Shown here: positions 54,958 to 64,000 of the stretch, one piece after another
Layout: every line of letters begins with the position of its first letter
Numbering within the stretch: position 1 is the stretch's first letter
Assembly: GCA_936432065.2 (NCBI GenBank)
Contig: OW386288.2
Span: 19,022,706 to 19,086,705, forward strand
Reading direction: 5' to 3'
DNA length: 64,000 nt
Source: Rutpela maculata
Taxonomy: Eukaryota; Arthropoda; Insecta; Coleoptera; Cerambycidae
The notes under the pieces: generated by a model
Databases searched by the model: none
What the model saw: only the letters and a program-made list of their open reading frames with translations
What the model was told of the DNA's origin: nothing
Translations under genes and position numbers: made by a program

Positions 54958-56947
54958 TATATTAACTATTGGTAACTTAGCTTGAAAAAAAATGTATAGA
55001 TAAAATTTAAAAGCACGAGTGGTATTTGGGGAGAATGTTTCACGAATAAACAATTCATTAAGTATATCTTCAATATTATGTTTTGTAATTAATTGCCTTC
55101 AGACGTTTTCTTGTCACTTTTTAGTTTTACTGACCTTTATTTTCAATTTCATTATTTACGTCACATAAAAATGCATTTCCTAAACGACTCATCTAATAAA
55201 AAACAAAGTAGGTATAGATAATGTAACGGCAATGACAATTAAGATAGGTACGTTAAGCCATAGGTATTGTAACTTATAGACGGGTATTCCCAACAAAGAC
55301 TCTTCTAGTACTCTTCGACCAATCACACTATGAGTGAAGCCAGACAATATTGCATTTCACCAATCTCTCGCTTTTACGTTCTAAGGTGCGAAGACCAGAT
55401 GAACTGGTACCGCCATCTAGTAACGCTAGCTCAACACTGTGTCAAGCGTGAATTTCTCAAGAATTATTATATTAAAGTGTTTCTTAATATATATTTATGT
55501 ATTTACTCCCCATTTTTAATATAAGAAGTTTAATGGTTAAGTTAAGGTTTGCTTGTTTAAGTAGAGTGAACTTTAAGTACAACGAATTATAACATATATT
55601 GCTACTTATTTCAGCGTTTTGATTTTCCTAATGAGGTGTTAAGCTGTTTTGTGATGAATTACCATTCGTAAGTAAATTTGTGTATTTAACATGAAATAAT
55701 TGATTTGTTTGCTTCGTAGTCATTTGTATTTGATTTTAGTTGTGAAAATTGTTTTGTAATTACGTTAATTATTATAAACCATTGAAAGCTGCGTATAACT
55801 TGTTCCGAACCTAGGTATAAAGGTGCAGCCTTCGCTTTGAAATTGGGAGTTGTCAACTTACGTATGTGGTATTTTTAGGTTATTTTTATATCATTATATT
55901 ACTACGTATATAATACAATACTACAATTTACATTAACAATTAGTAATAAGCTAGATTAGATATTTATAGATAAAATTTAAAAGCACGAGTTGCCCTATTT
56001 GCCGAAAACATTTCACGAAACAAAACGTCAAAAAAAATGTATTTACTATAAAATTACCTACTTTCTGTAAATTGTTGCCCTAATCTGGACACGTTAATAT
56101 ACTAGTTAGGTAAATACTTTAAAACACTCATCATTGGAGAACCAATCAAAACAACTACTCTTTTAGCTAATACTGACGAAGTATTGAATTACATGATAAG
56201 AACAGTGATTTTCCACGATTACTATACTTCCCTTCGGTAAGCGAAGGAAGTAAAAAATTGTTCTTTTAACTCTTTCTGCGTTGGAGAAGCTGCTGATGCA
56301 CTGGATAAATTACAGCCAAATATAAAAGTCATACATTTTTGCTCTTCGAGAACACGAATTTGCCTTGAAATTACATATTTAGCTATATTCAAGTACACAT
56401 AACCATGCTCTTCTATTTTAGTTGAGACAGTTCGTTGTAAATATCAATACTCCGTGCGTATTTTTCTCTGTCCGAACTATTTACAACAAAGAACCATATA
56501 CGATGACTAAATAAGTGGCGTTTTAATAAGGGTCACAGCTAAAGAGAGAACGCCGTCGTAATTTCACATGGTCCCAGCAAAATAAAACAATAGTATGAGA
56601 TGAAGACGCGCGTAACAATGGAAGCCGTGCGAGAGCTCCCACGCAGTGCCGGCCACGGGAATGACCACTGACCCCTGTAGTTGTCTTCCTGACCCCCGCA
56701 ACCTCATCCACGACCTCCGGTCCGGACATCCTGACATAAGACGGAGAGAACACGCAAGCATTTTTATAGGCTTTTTATTGCGAGTGGAGGAGCGACTAAC
56801 CGATATAGAGTCCAATTTTTCTTTTCTGCCATTATAATAACCGAATCATCCGCCAGGGCATAAAGCTCTTTATAGATTAGATTCATTTTTATGTTTTAAA
56901 TTCTTTATAATAAGAAGTGTTCGATATTCTAGATATTCTAGATATAC
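54958..56947. other. No gene recognised; one dispersed pair and a GC-rich patch
   Basis: ATAGATAAAATTTAAAAGCACGAGT occurs at 54996-55020 and again at 55966-55990, with similar GAAAACATTTCACGAA-like sequence following each. 56216-56258 ends with ACTATACTTCCCTTCGGTAAGCGAAGGAAGT, a hairpin end reminiscent of the R725 terminus but with a different stem. 56530-56800 is GC-richer without a recognisable gene. Confidence 0.4.
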
Positions 56948-57483
56948 AGGGTGTTCCTTAATGACGTGTTAATATTCCAGGTTGTGATTTCTCAGGGTTA
57001 TTTTATGAAGAAAAGTTCATATGTACAGGATGGACCAAATTAAATGGGAATTGAGGTTTTCTTTAAAACTATGGCAGATAGACAAAAACGAATATAGGTG
57101 TTCGTCTATCTTTTTCGATTACTGAGCTATAGAGCGATTTTGGAAAATTGCCATTTTTGGATGACTATATCTCAATTACCAAGTGTCGAATCGAAAATCC
57201 AGACACTATTTTGGGTAGAATCCGTTACTGATGAGAAGAAAATTATGCATGCCTCAATTTTCAAAATACAGACAAAACTTGTGTTTTTTTAAATGTAAAT
57301 TAATTCATTATTCGATCACAGCTTAAATTAACTATCCAACGATGTATCATATGTCATACTTACCTCTAGAAAAAGTCGTTTTCTTTCGAAAAATTTGATA
57401 TATTTGTGAAGAGGCCATGGAAAGCTATTAACAACAACAATACTTCTTATAATATAAAATAATTTTGCCAAAAATAGGAAAAA
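56948..57483 (-). repeat. 3' flank and putative TIR of a mariner-type element
   Basis: ACAGGGTGTTCCTTAATGACG at 56949 is the style of terminus seen in a group of insect mariner-like elements. Sequence up to the transposase stop at 57484 is non-coding. The partner terminus would lie beyond the right edge of the window, so it could not be checked. Confidence 0.45.
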
Positions 57484-58018
57484 CTAAACTACAATAAATG
57501 TTCGAATTGTCTTCCGTTGACATCTATGCATTTTTGACACCTTCTCCTTACAGCATTTGTTGCATTTCCAATCATGACGGGAGTTATTGTCCGAAACGCA
57601 GCTAATGTTTTGTTTTCTACTTCTTCTGTTATTAGAACTTTCTCTATATATAATATTTTTTAAATAACCCCAAAGCCAGAATTCGGCAGGGGTTATATCG
57701 GGAGATCTAGCTAGCCACAAAATAGGACCATTATTTTCTAAAAATTAAACAATATCTAAACTACTTTGTTGTTTATTAATATCCAGTTAGCTAAATTAAT
57801 TGATAGTTATCAATTTAGTTGACTTAACTAACTAGACATTGAAAAACTAGTCCTGAGTGATATATAGTTACCTATCCAATCCTACCCAAATTGAGTATTT
57901 AAATAATTTCGTGTTTCATTTGAACTGGGGCGCTATCGTGTTGGTAAATTAATCTTTGAAATTGTCTTACAGGCATATTGTCCACAAAGGGCTCTATTTC
58001 TTGTCGTAGAATGTTAAT
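57484..58018 (-). pseudogene. mariner-type transposase, C-terminal part (before LINE insertion site)
   Basis: Reading down from 58018: INILRQEIEPFVDNMPVRQFQRL, YQHDSAPVQM (second catalytic Asp block), then an inserted ~150 bp AT-rich segment with inverted repeats (about 57735-57885). ARSPDITPAEFWLWGYLKNIIY (third catalytic block) and a frameshifted tail to 57484 follow. It continues the N-terminal part at 63392-63767, from which it was separated by the LINE. Confidence 0.7.
58007..58018. repeat. LINE target-site duplication, left copy
   Basis: TAGAATGTTAAT, identical at 63392-63403. Perfect 12-bp direct repeat at both ends of the LINE, within mariner coding sequence. Confidence 0.95.
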
Positions 58019-58095
58019 GGTGGTGGTGGTGGTGAGGGGAGGGGGTTGGCATTGGACATAGTCCTTTAGCCACAGAATTTGTATGTAATTTAAGT

Positions 58096-61000
58096 TTATA
58101 TTTTTAAGTTTGTTGCTCTGATAAACTCAACTAGGATATCGAAAATATCTTTACACCTCAGGCTTAATAAATGGTTAGTGTTTGCCGGTAATTGAACATT
58201 GTTAAGTATCAATTTTTTTAAAAGGATTGTTCTAGGCTGTCTGAAATATTCGCAATAAAAAAAGATGTGATTTAGGTCTCCAATAGAAACGCCCTCACAA
58301 GTGCAAAGGGGAGAGTTTTCTACACCAATTCTGTGTAAGTGAGAGGGAAAACAGCCATGGTTTAGCTTTATTCTAGTAATCGTGGATGAATAGAACTTTG
58401 AGACTGAGTAGTTGAATATGTGAGGGATTGTCTTTGGTAGTTTCGTGTGAATTAGCGTATAGTGATTATGAGACGTTTTTGTAAAATCGGACCAGTATAT
58501 TTCCCACTTTGCGCGAATATCATGCTTGTATATGTTGATTAAATCCTCATTAGTAACTATGTTATTGATTTCCCGAAGAGATGTAGCTTCTTTCGCGAGT
58601 TTGTCCGCAATTTCGTTTCCTGCAATCCCGGAATGTCCCTTCGTCCATATGAAAAGTACACTGGTACCTCTTTTTTGGAGATCCACTACCTTCTTTTTAA
58701 TATCAAAGATTACATGATTGTTGCATGACTTATAACAGGTATTACTAATCGCTTGTAGAACAGATTGTGAGTCCGATAAAATTACATAATTACATTTACT
58801 TAAATTATTTTCTGTTATCCAACTCAAACTACGCAGTATTGCGTAAGCTTCGGCTGTATAAATGGAGCTTATATCCGGCAGTGCAAACTTAAAAGATTGT
58901 TTGTTATTAGATACAAAGAAAGCACACCCTGTACCCTCCCTGCATTTGGAACCGTCGGTATAAATGATTATGTCTTTATTGTGGCTGCTCAATAAGGACC
59001 TCAGAAGGTTATTATTGATTCTGGGAATAGTTGTGAAGCTAGGAAATATGACTGTTGGCTTGAATAATAAAACATCATACTCCAACATGAAAATCGGATG
59101 TTTATCACTACATGTTATAAACTTTTCATGTTTGCTTGTGTTTGTAAATGCGTCTGCTAGTGGAGGGCTATTTTTTATGTTCCAAAATTTATTAGTAAAA
59201 TTTTCTATTGAAAGACTGTATATAGTGTTGAGAATTATATTATTATTATACGATCTTAATTTAATAATAAATTTACAGGCTAAGAATTGTCGTCTTAGGT
59301 TCAAGGGAGCTTCTTGGGCCTCAGCCAGAATAGCAGGGCATGGAGAGCTCTTCATAGCACCGATGCATATGCGGATGGCTTTATACTGAATACGATCTAA
59401 TATTTCTAAATTTGTATTAGATGACGACCCATATAGCACACAACCATAATCTAAAATGGATCGAATGTAAGACCTGTAGAAGGTTAGACTAATTTTCGGA
59501 TCTGCACCATGTTTGCTTTTAGAGACACACTTTAGCATATTTATGCCTTTTTCACACTTATTCTTGATATGTTCGATGTGTTTAGACCATCTCAGTTTAT
59601 TGTCCAATACTATACCTAAGTATTTATAATGGTCTACTATTGGAATATCAAGATTGCAGAGTGTAATAATATTTGGTGTCCTGAGTCTATGTCTGGTAAA
59701 AATCATAACCGCCGACTTTTCCGGGGCTATGGTAAATCCATTATCAAATAACCACTGTTTTAGGCAGTACATTATGTACTTTAGGTCTTTTATACATTCG
59801 TTATATGTTTTTTGGTCGGTGTATATGCATATGTCATCTGCATACTGAATTGTTTTTATTGGGGGGCTAAACATACCATGCAAATCTTGAGTGTATACAT
59901 TAAATAAAAGGGGACTCAAGACAGAACCCTGTGGAAGTCCTTTAGAAACAACTCTAAGCCCATGCAAATTATTGTTATGGTCTTTAATAAAGATTCTTCT
60001 ATTAGTATATAATTCGGTAATTCTAGCAGCTACATTCATTCCGATTCCCAAATTACATAACTTATTATTTAATATATCCAAGTCAACTGCATCATATGCA
60101 CCTTTTAAATCAACATATAGACAAGCTAAGTACGTATTTTGTGAGAAAGATAATTGTACGTCGGATACTAATTGTGCAACTGCATCTATAGTGCCATTTC
60201 CCTTACGAAATCCATATTGAGCATGAGGTAACAGTGATCTATTTTCTACTTGCCATTCAAGTCTTAATCTAATCATTCTTTCGAAAGTTTTTACTAGGCA
60301 GGACATAAGTGATATAGGTCGATATGATGAAGGTACTAGCGTGTCCTTATTTGGTTTTAACAATAGAATTATTGCTATTTCTTTAAACTGCGGAATATAA
60401 TCCCCGTTTACCCACCAGTTATTATAAATTTGTAAAAGTAACTGTTTTGCAGAGTCTGGCAAGTTTCTCAACATTTTGTATGAAAAACTATCTATCCCGG
60501 GTGAAGAGTTGCTCGTATTTTCTAGAGCAATATCTAATTCGCTTATAGTAAATTTTTCAATTAGTTTGTTGTTTGATGTTGGTGTGTGGTAGTTATTCGG
60601 GTTTATTTGTGATATATTATTTGGTACATAAGCCGGTGCAAAACAATCTAGTAATTTTTCAATCAGTTCCTCTGTTAAAGGGTTTTTTTTAGTCTGATAA
60701 TTTTTATTGTTAATTTTTTTAATGAACTTCCATATTTCTGAAGGGTGGGTATTTTTATTTAGTTTATTTAAAAATATTTTCCAACTTTCTTTTTGTTTAA
60801 TTCTGAATAATCGTTTAGTTTGTGCATCTATATTTTTAAAAGATAGATAATTTTCTAAGTTAGACTGTGCTTTGTATTTGGTCAGTGCTTCTCGACGAGA
60901 AATATCCAAGCGAGTACAATTATCGTCCCACCAGAAGGGACGAGGTGCCTTTGATGAGAATGGTTTGTTTATTTTCATAGAGCTACAAGACGCATTATTT

Positions 61001-61830
61001 ATAGAAGTTACTAGTAGGCTAAATTGTTCAACATTGCTTAGACGCTCTGGAATTTCCTGAATAGCATTTTCTATGTAGGATTGAAAACTCGACCAGTCGG
61101 CTGAGCTTTCCTGCCACTTAGTAGATGGATTAATAATTTTTGGCAGATCGCTAACCTCAAAATCAATCAGTATCGGGAAGTGGTCTGATCCCATTGTGTT
61201 AGATAAAATGTTCCAGTTACATTTACTTACCAAGTTGGTACTTGTTAAAGTAAGATCAACAGCTGAGGGTAATTGGTTTGGGGAGGTTAACCGAGTTGGG
61301 CTCCCATCATTTAGTATAACAAAATTAGTGTCTTCTAAGGATTCGATTAAAGTTTTTCCAGATACGTTTTCTTGGGAGGAGCCCCACAAATTATGATGGG
61401 CGTTAAAATCACCACAAATTATTGTTGAAGAAGAAAATTGCTCAAATAAATTTTCCCAATCCACTTTATTTGTAGTGACATTAGGAGGCTTATATAACGA
61501 AACTAGAGATAATGTGTAATCAGGTATATAAATGGCACAAACTTCTATACCATTGTTAAAATTTGCGTCTATAATTGTTTCTGTGTATGTAATGTTATTT
61601 GATATGAGGATGCCAACTCCCCCTTTGCCATCATTCCTGTTTCTTTTTACAAAGTTGTATCCTTTAATAAAAAAATTAGAATTTAGTTTAATCCAGGTCT
61701 CGGAAAGCATAACTATATCTATTTTATTACAATTGAGAAAATTTTGTAGGTGGCCTTTATTAGCAACAACCGATCTAGCATTCCATTGGAGAACCTTAAT
61801 TTTTTTAATCTTATTAATATGTAGATTCAT
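58096..61830 (-). CDS. I-clade LINE ORF2: endonuclease, reverse transcriptase, RNase H
   Basis: The ATG at 61830 (MNLHINKIKKIKVLQWNARS) opens 1244 intact codons. Apurinic-type endonuclease at residues ~10-225: LQWNARSV, MLSETWI, ICGDFNAHHNLWG, GSDHFPILI. Reverse transcriptase at ~450-750: YRPISLMSCLVKTFERMI, YGFRKGNGTIDAV, LYVDLKGAYDAV (first Asp), GLPQGSVLSPLLFNVY, QYADDICIYT near 661 (catalytic DD). RNase H at ~950-1080: IIYTDGSKCREG, YTAEAYAIL, ILSDSQSVLQAI, WTKGHSGIAGNEIAD (D-E-D-D set present). The C-terminal CTCEGVSIGDLNHIFFYC motif is a zinc-binding tail. All catalytic residues are present. The protein nicks target DNA and copies the element RNA by target-primed reverse transcription. 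Confidence 0.95.
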   Translation of the reverse strand: MNLHINKIKKIKVLQWNARSVVANKGHLQNFLNCNKIDIVMLSETWIKLNSNFFIKGYNFVKRNRNDGKGGVGILISNNITYTETIIDANFNNGIEVCAIYIPDYTLSLVSLYKPPNVTTNKVDWENLFEQFSSSTIICGDFNAHHNLWGSSQENVSGKTLIESLEDTNFVILNDGSPTRLTSPNQLPSAVDLTLTSTNLVSKCNWNILSNTMGSDHFPILIDFEVSDLPKIINPSTKWQESSADWSSFQSYIENAIQEIPERLSNVEQFSLLVTSINNASCSSMKINKPFSSKAPRPFWWDDNCTRLDISRREALTKYKAQSNLENYLSFKNIDAQTKRLFRIKQKESWKIFLNKLNKNTHPSEIWKFIKKINNKNYQTKKNPLTEELIEKLLDCFAPAYVPNNISQINPNNYHTPTSNNKLIEKFTISELDIALENTSNSSPGIDSFSYKMLRNLPDSAKQLLLQIYNNWWVNGDYIPQFKEIAIILLLKPNKDTLVPSSYRPISLMSCLVKTFERMIRLRLEWQVENRSLLPHAQYGFRKGNGTIDAVAQLVSDVQLSFSQNTYLACLYVDLKGAYDAVDLDILNNKLCNLGIGMNVAARITELYTNRRIFIKDHNNNLHGLRVVSKGLPQGSVLSPLLFNVYTQDLHGMFSPPIKTIQYADDICIYTDQKTYNECIKDLKYIMYCLKQWLFDNGFTIAPEKSAVMIFTRHRLRTPNIITLCNLDIPIVDHYKYLGIVLDNKLRWSKHIEHIKNKCEKGINMLKCVSKSKHGADPKISLTFYRSYIRSILDYGCVLYGSSSNTNLEILDRIQYKAIRICIGAMKSSPCPAILAEAQEAPLNLRRQFLACKFIIKLRSYNNNIILNTIYSLSIENFTNKFWNIKNSPPLADAFTNTSKHEKFITCSDKHPIFMLEYDVLLFKPTVIFPSFTTIPRINNNLLRSLLSSHNKDIIIYTDGSKCREGTGCAFFVSNNKQSFKFALPDISSIYTAEAYAILRSLSWITENNLSKCNYVILSDSQSVLQAISNTCYKSCNNHVIFDIKKKVVDLQKRGTSVLFIWTKGHSGIAGNEIADKLAKEATSLREINNIVTNEDLINIYKHDIRAKWEIYWSDFTKTSHNHYTLIHTKLPKTIPHIFNYSVSKFYSSTITRIKLNHGCFPSHLHRIGVENSPLCTCEGVSIGDLNHIFFYCEYFRQPRTILLKKLILNNVQLPANTNHLLSLRCKDIFDILVEFIRATNLKI

Positions 61831-63185
61831 TATCGCTAATATTTATTACATCTGATGTATTACCCAAATCTATGATTGATAATATATCTTCTTTAATTTT
61901 ATGATCGTTTTCAAAATTAACATTATAATTTTTTTCATTGTTATTAATATTATTTACAATATTTTGGAAGTAATTTGTTAGTTGGCATACTAATTTTTCT
62001 TTATATTGCATGAATTCATCTCGATAGGGGTTGGGAATAATTGAGGAAGAAGCAAGCAATTTCTTCATGGAGTGATTTCTTAGGGGAGGGGGGGTGATAG
62101 GATTTGCTGGGGACATAGATTTACGTTTTGTGGGTTGAGTACGGGATATTGGTCGTCTATTTTGATTTGTTGAATTTAAGGACTTGGAAGGGGGGGGTCG
62201 AGTTTAGGGGAGGGAAATTATTTACATCATATAATAATGAGAACCTATTATTTGTTACTATTTTACTATACGATGGATTATTAACGAGAGCCTCGGCCTC
62301 TTTGAATGATGTATTTTCTATAGCCATGGTTTTTTTAATTTGGTATTGTTTAATGTAAGCAGGGCACTTTCTGGACAATGAAGAGTGATCATCCATCTCG
62401 CAGTATATACAGTAGAGAGATTCATCGTCGCAGTTATGATTCTCTTTGATAATTTTAGAGCAATTTTTGCATTTTTGTTCTTTACTTCTACAAAGCTTTT
62501 GAGTGTGACCGTATCGTAGGCATTTGAAGCATTGAACTACAGGATGTATATAAGGCTCAACTGGGAAATTAACTAAATTAATTTGTATATTAAGTGGTAT
62601 AGTGTTTCCTAAAAAGGTAACAACAATGATTTGTCTAGGAATGTTCTGGTAGGTGCCATCCGGATTTTGGACCCTATGTAATCTCTGAACTTCGACTACT
62701 TCAGTGTTGGATTGTATAGCATGCTTGAGATAATTCTCATCGAAAAACGTATCTATCATTTTCACTACACCCTTTTTATGAGTGTAGAATTTTGATGTAT
62801 AGGCAACTAAATTATTTGAATTAATAATATTATGGTTTACTAATAAATTGGCTACTAGATATGATTTAAAAATAACTTTTACTCTATTTATGCCTACCGG
62901 TTTAATATCTGTAATATCGTTTTTAAATTGTTGGTTTCCAAATAAATAATGCCCGACTCGAATAGGAAATAATCTTCCTAATTTTTTATCGAGGTGCTCC
63001 ACAAAAACATAATAGGGGCCTTGGTCGGTTGACTTATATCTATTTAGCAAATCATAAGTAATTTTATTCTCACTATCGCTACTAGTTTTTTCACTTACCA
63101 ATTTTTGTGAAGAATTATTATCGTCCATAGGTATATCAATGTTGTTTTTATCGGGCGGTTCGGGACCGCCCGAGGTGTCACCCAT
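61814..63185 (-). CDS. I-clade LINE ORF1 (Gag-like), one homopolymer frameshift
   Basis: The ATG at 63185 (MGDTSGGPEPPDK) starts an RNA-binding Gag-like protein. A Gag core region (residues ~55-210) is followed by three zinc knuckles at ~216-275: CFKCLRYGHTQKLC, CKNCSKIIKENHNC and CIYCEMDDHSSLSRKC. The frame runs to a stop at 62157. A G8 run on the plus strand (62190-62197) sits just before this, and changing its length by one base would join the neighbouring frame, which continues TNQNRRPISRTQPTKRKS and then MSPANPITPPPL to the stop at 61814. Expected total ~457 codons. The ORF2 ATG lies 17 nt before this stop, so ORF2 is probably translated by reinitiation (inference). Confidence 0.85.
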
Positions 63186-63391
63186 ACTTACTTATTTAAC
63201 ACTACTTTTTATCAAAAAAAAAACCACTATAAACTTTAATTTTTATAATGATGAATTATTAATAAAAAAAAAAAAAAATATTTAAACGCACTGAAAGTAA
63301 CCGATCGGTTTAACTTAAAAAACCACTTACACACTAAAAACTTTCTACGTTTTCAGGAGATGTAAACAGTTCGCCTGTCGATCGTCGAATC

Positions 63392-63767
63392 TAGAATGTT
63401 AATAAAATTTTCGGTATTCAAATTACCGTGAAAAAAAAAAAAAATAGGATCTATTATTTGGTATTCGATTAAAAATTCCGGCACGGCTTATATGGGCCTC
63501 TTCTGTCCATATAATTTTTCCAATCCTGGCACTTCATTGTACTAACACAAAAACCAGTGGCAAAAATCGAGACGCCTTTGAATTTATTTTTTTTTTTAAG
63601 CAACGCAACGCAGTTGTTTTTGGGATTCCTAAATTTTCCTGTATTTCGCGAAACGATATATTAGAATTTCTTCTTACAGTTTCTAAAACAATATTTTCTA
63701 TAGCCTCTCTACCTGCTTTATTATATATTTTTGCTCGATTTTGGTGAATATTCAAAAATATTCTCAT
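63392..63767 (-). pseudogene. mariner-type transposase, N-terminal and central part
   Basis: From 63767: GREAIENIVLETVRRNSNIS, FREIQENLGIPKTTALRCLKK (helix-turn-helix), then after frameshifts FATGF, WTEEAHISRAGIFNRIPNN (first catalytic block, family WTDEAxF; here Asp appears as Glu) and NTENFINIL at the LINE target site. An A15 run near 63430 adds a further disruption. It joins the C-terminal part at 58018. The true N-terminus may lie further right. Confidence 0.65.
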
Positions 63768-64000
63768 CTATTGTTTTTAGAAATGAATTCAATGCTGACA
63801 GAATTGATGTAGTTCTAGACAACTACCAAGAGCATTCCATTAAAAACATGACCAGAATAAAAAGAAGTTCTAGTTCGTCTATTGATAAAGTAATTAATTA
63901 AGGAGATGTACTTCTGCCTCAACAATGGAATTTATTCATTAATTCAACTTCTAACAAGCGACAATTAACAAATTTTTTATCATTACAACTAAGTGAATTA
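63768..64000. other. Right edge; no gene recognised
   Basis: Presumably the 5' flank of the mariner-type element. No terminus identified before the window ends. Confidence 0.35.

Larger units (their letters stand above)
58019..63391 (-). mobile_element. Full-length I-clade LINE (5373 bp)
   Basis: Minus-strand element with a perfect 12-bp TSD. The 5' end at 63391 begins GATTCGACGATCGACAGGCG, with a ~206-nt 5' UTR. ORF1 and ORF2 overlap by 17 nt, and the 3' UTR ends in a (CCA)n run at 58019-58035 instead of poly(A). ORF2 has endonuclease, RT, RNase H and a terminal zinc motif, the domain set of the I clade. Only ORF1 is interrupted, at a homopolymer. Likely a recent, potentially active lineage. 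Confidence 0.9.

Noticed and set aside
56530..56815. GC-rich stretch with overlapping ORFs on both strands, possible host exon or LTR
   Set aside because: Frames have low-complexity composition, no domain, and no TG...CA ends or duplicate copy.
1..64000. CRISPR arrays, bacterial operons, phage or plasmid features
   Set aside because: All repeats are eukaryotic mobile elements or satellites; no spacer-repeat pattern or prokaryotic gene organisation exists.

Overview
The window looks like repeat-dominated, AT-rich nuclear DNA from an arthropod, most likely an insect. Almost every recognisable coding stretch belongs to a transposable element typical of insects: Tc1/mariner, piggyBac, hAT MITEs, CR1- and I-clade LINEs, Ty3/gypsy, and a Crypton-like tyrosine recombinase. 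A large-genome beetle would fit, but that is inference. I found no convincing host protein-coding gene, no intact tRNA or rRNA gene, no CRISPR and no operon.

Layout, left half. 1-542 is a copy of a ~0.7 kb interspersed repeat called here R725, which recurs about nine times. 2165-9095 is a decayed element with long inverted repeats around a broken minus-strand gene of an unnamed PIN/NYN-like protein family, split by a 5'-truncated CR1-like LINE at 3674-6797. After a deleted mariner (9322-9825) and another R725 copy comes a nested block at 10720-19213: a non-coding long-TIR element holding a young Ty3/gypsy element (11572-17478, LTRs ~99% identical, TSD GTTA) and, 17 bp away, a hAT MITE (17496-18488, TSD CACATAAA). 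Then follow R725 copies, a non-LTR RT relic (23707-24710), a Tc1 element with both TIRs and one internal stop (25074-26538), and a deleted piggyBac element (27898-29525) with palindromic GGGTCGTTAACGACCC motifs.

Layout, right half. 31161-31560 is a solo LTR of the same gypsy family inside a short hairpin. Relics of RT and Tc1 follow, then a TA-flanked TIR element (37218-39105) and a Crypton-like recombinase region with unusually long palindromes (about 40213-43350). Two minus-strand 5S rRNA-derived fragments lie at 44508-44592 and 53741-53817. 48331-51213 is a four-layer nest of R725, a TA-flanked MITE, a second R725 and a hAT MITE. 52679-53559 is an 11-bp minisatellite that is stop-free on both strands. 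56948 to the right edge is a mariner-type relic split by a full-length I-clade LINE (58019-63391) with a perfect 12-bp TSD, intact ORF2, and ORF1 broken only at a homopolymer.

The genes do not form a pathway. They are layers of independent selfish elements, and the nesting gives their relative order of arrival. The most novel-looking item is the 2165-9095 element, in which a PIN/NYN-like protein of unknown function sits between long inverted repeats.
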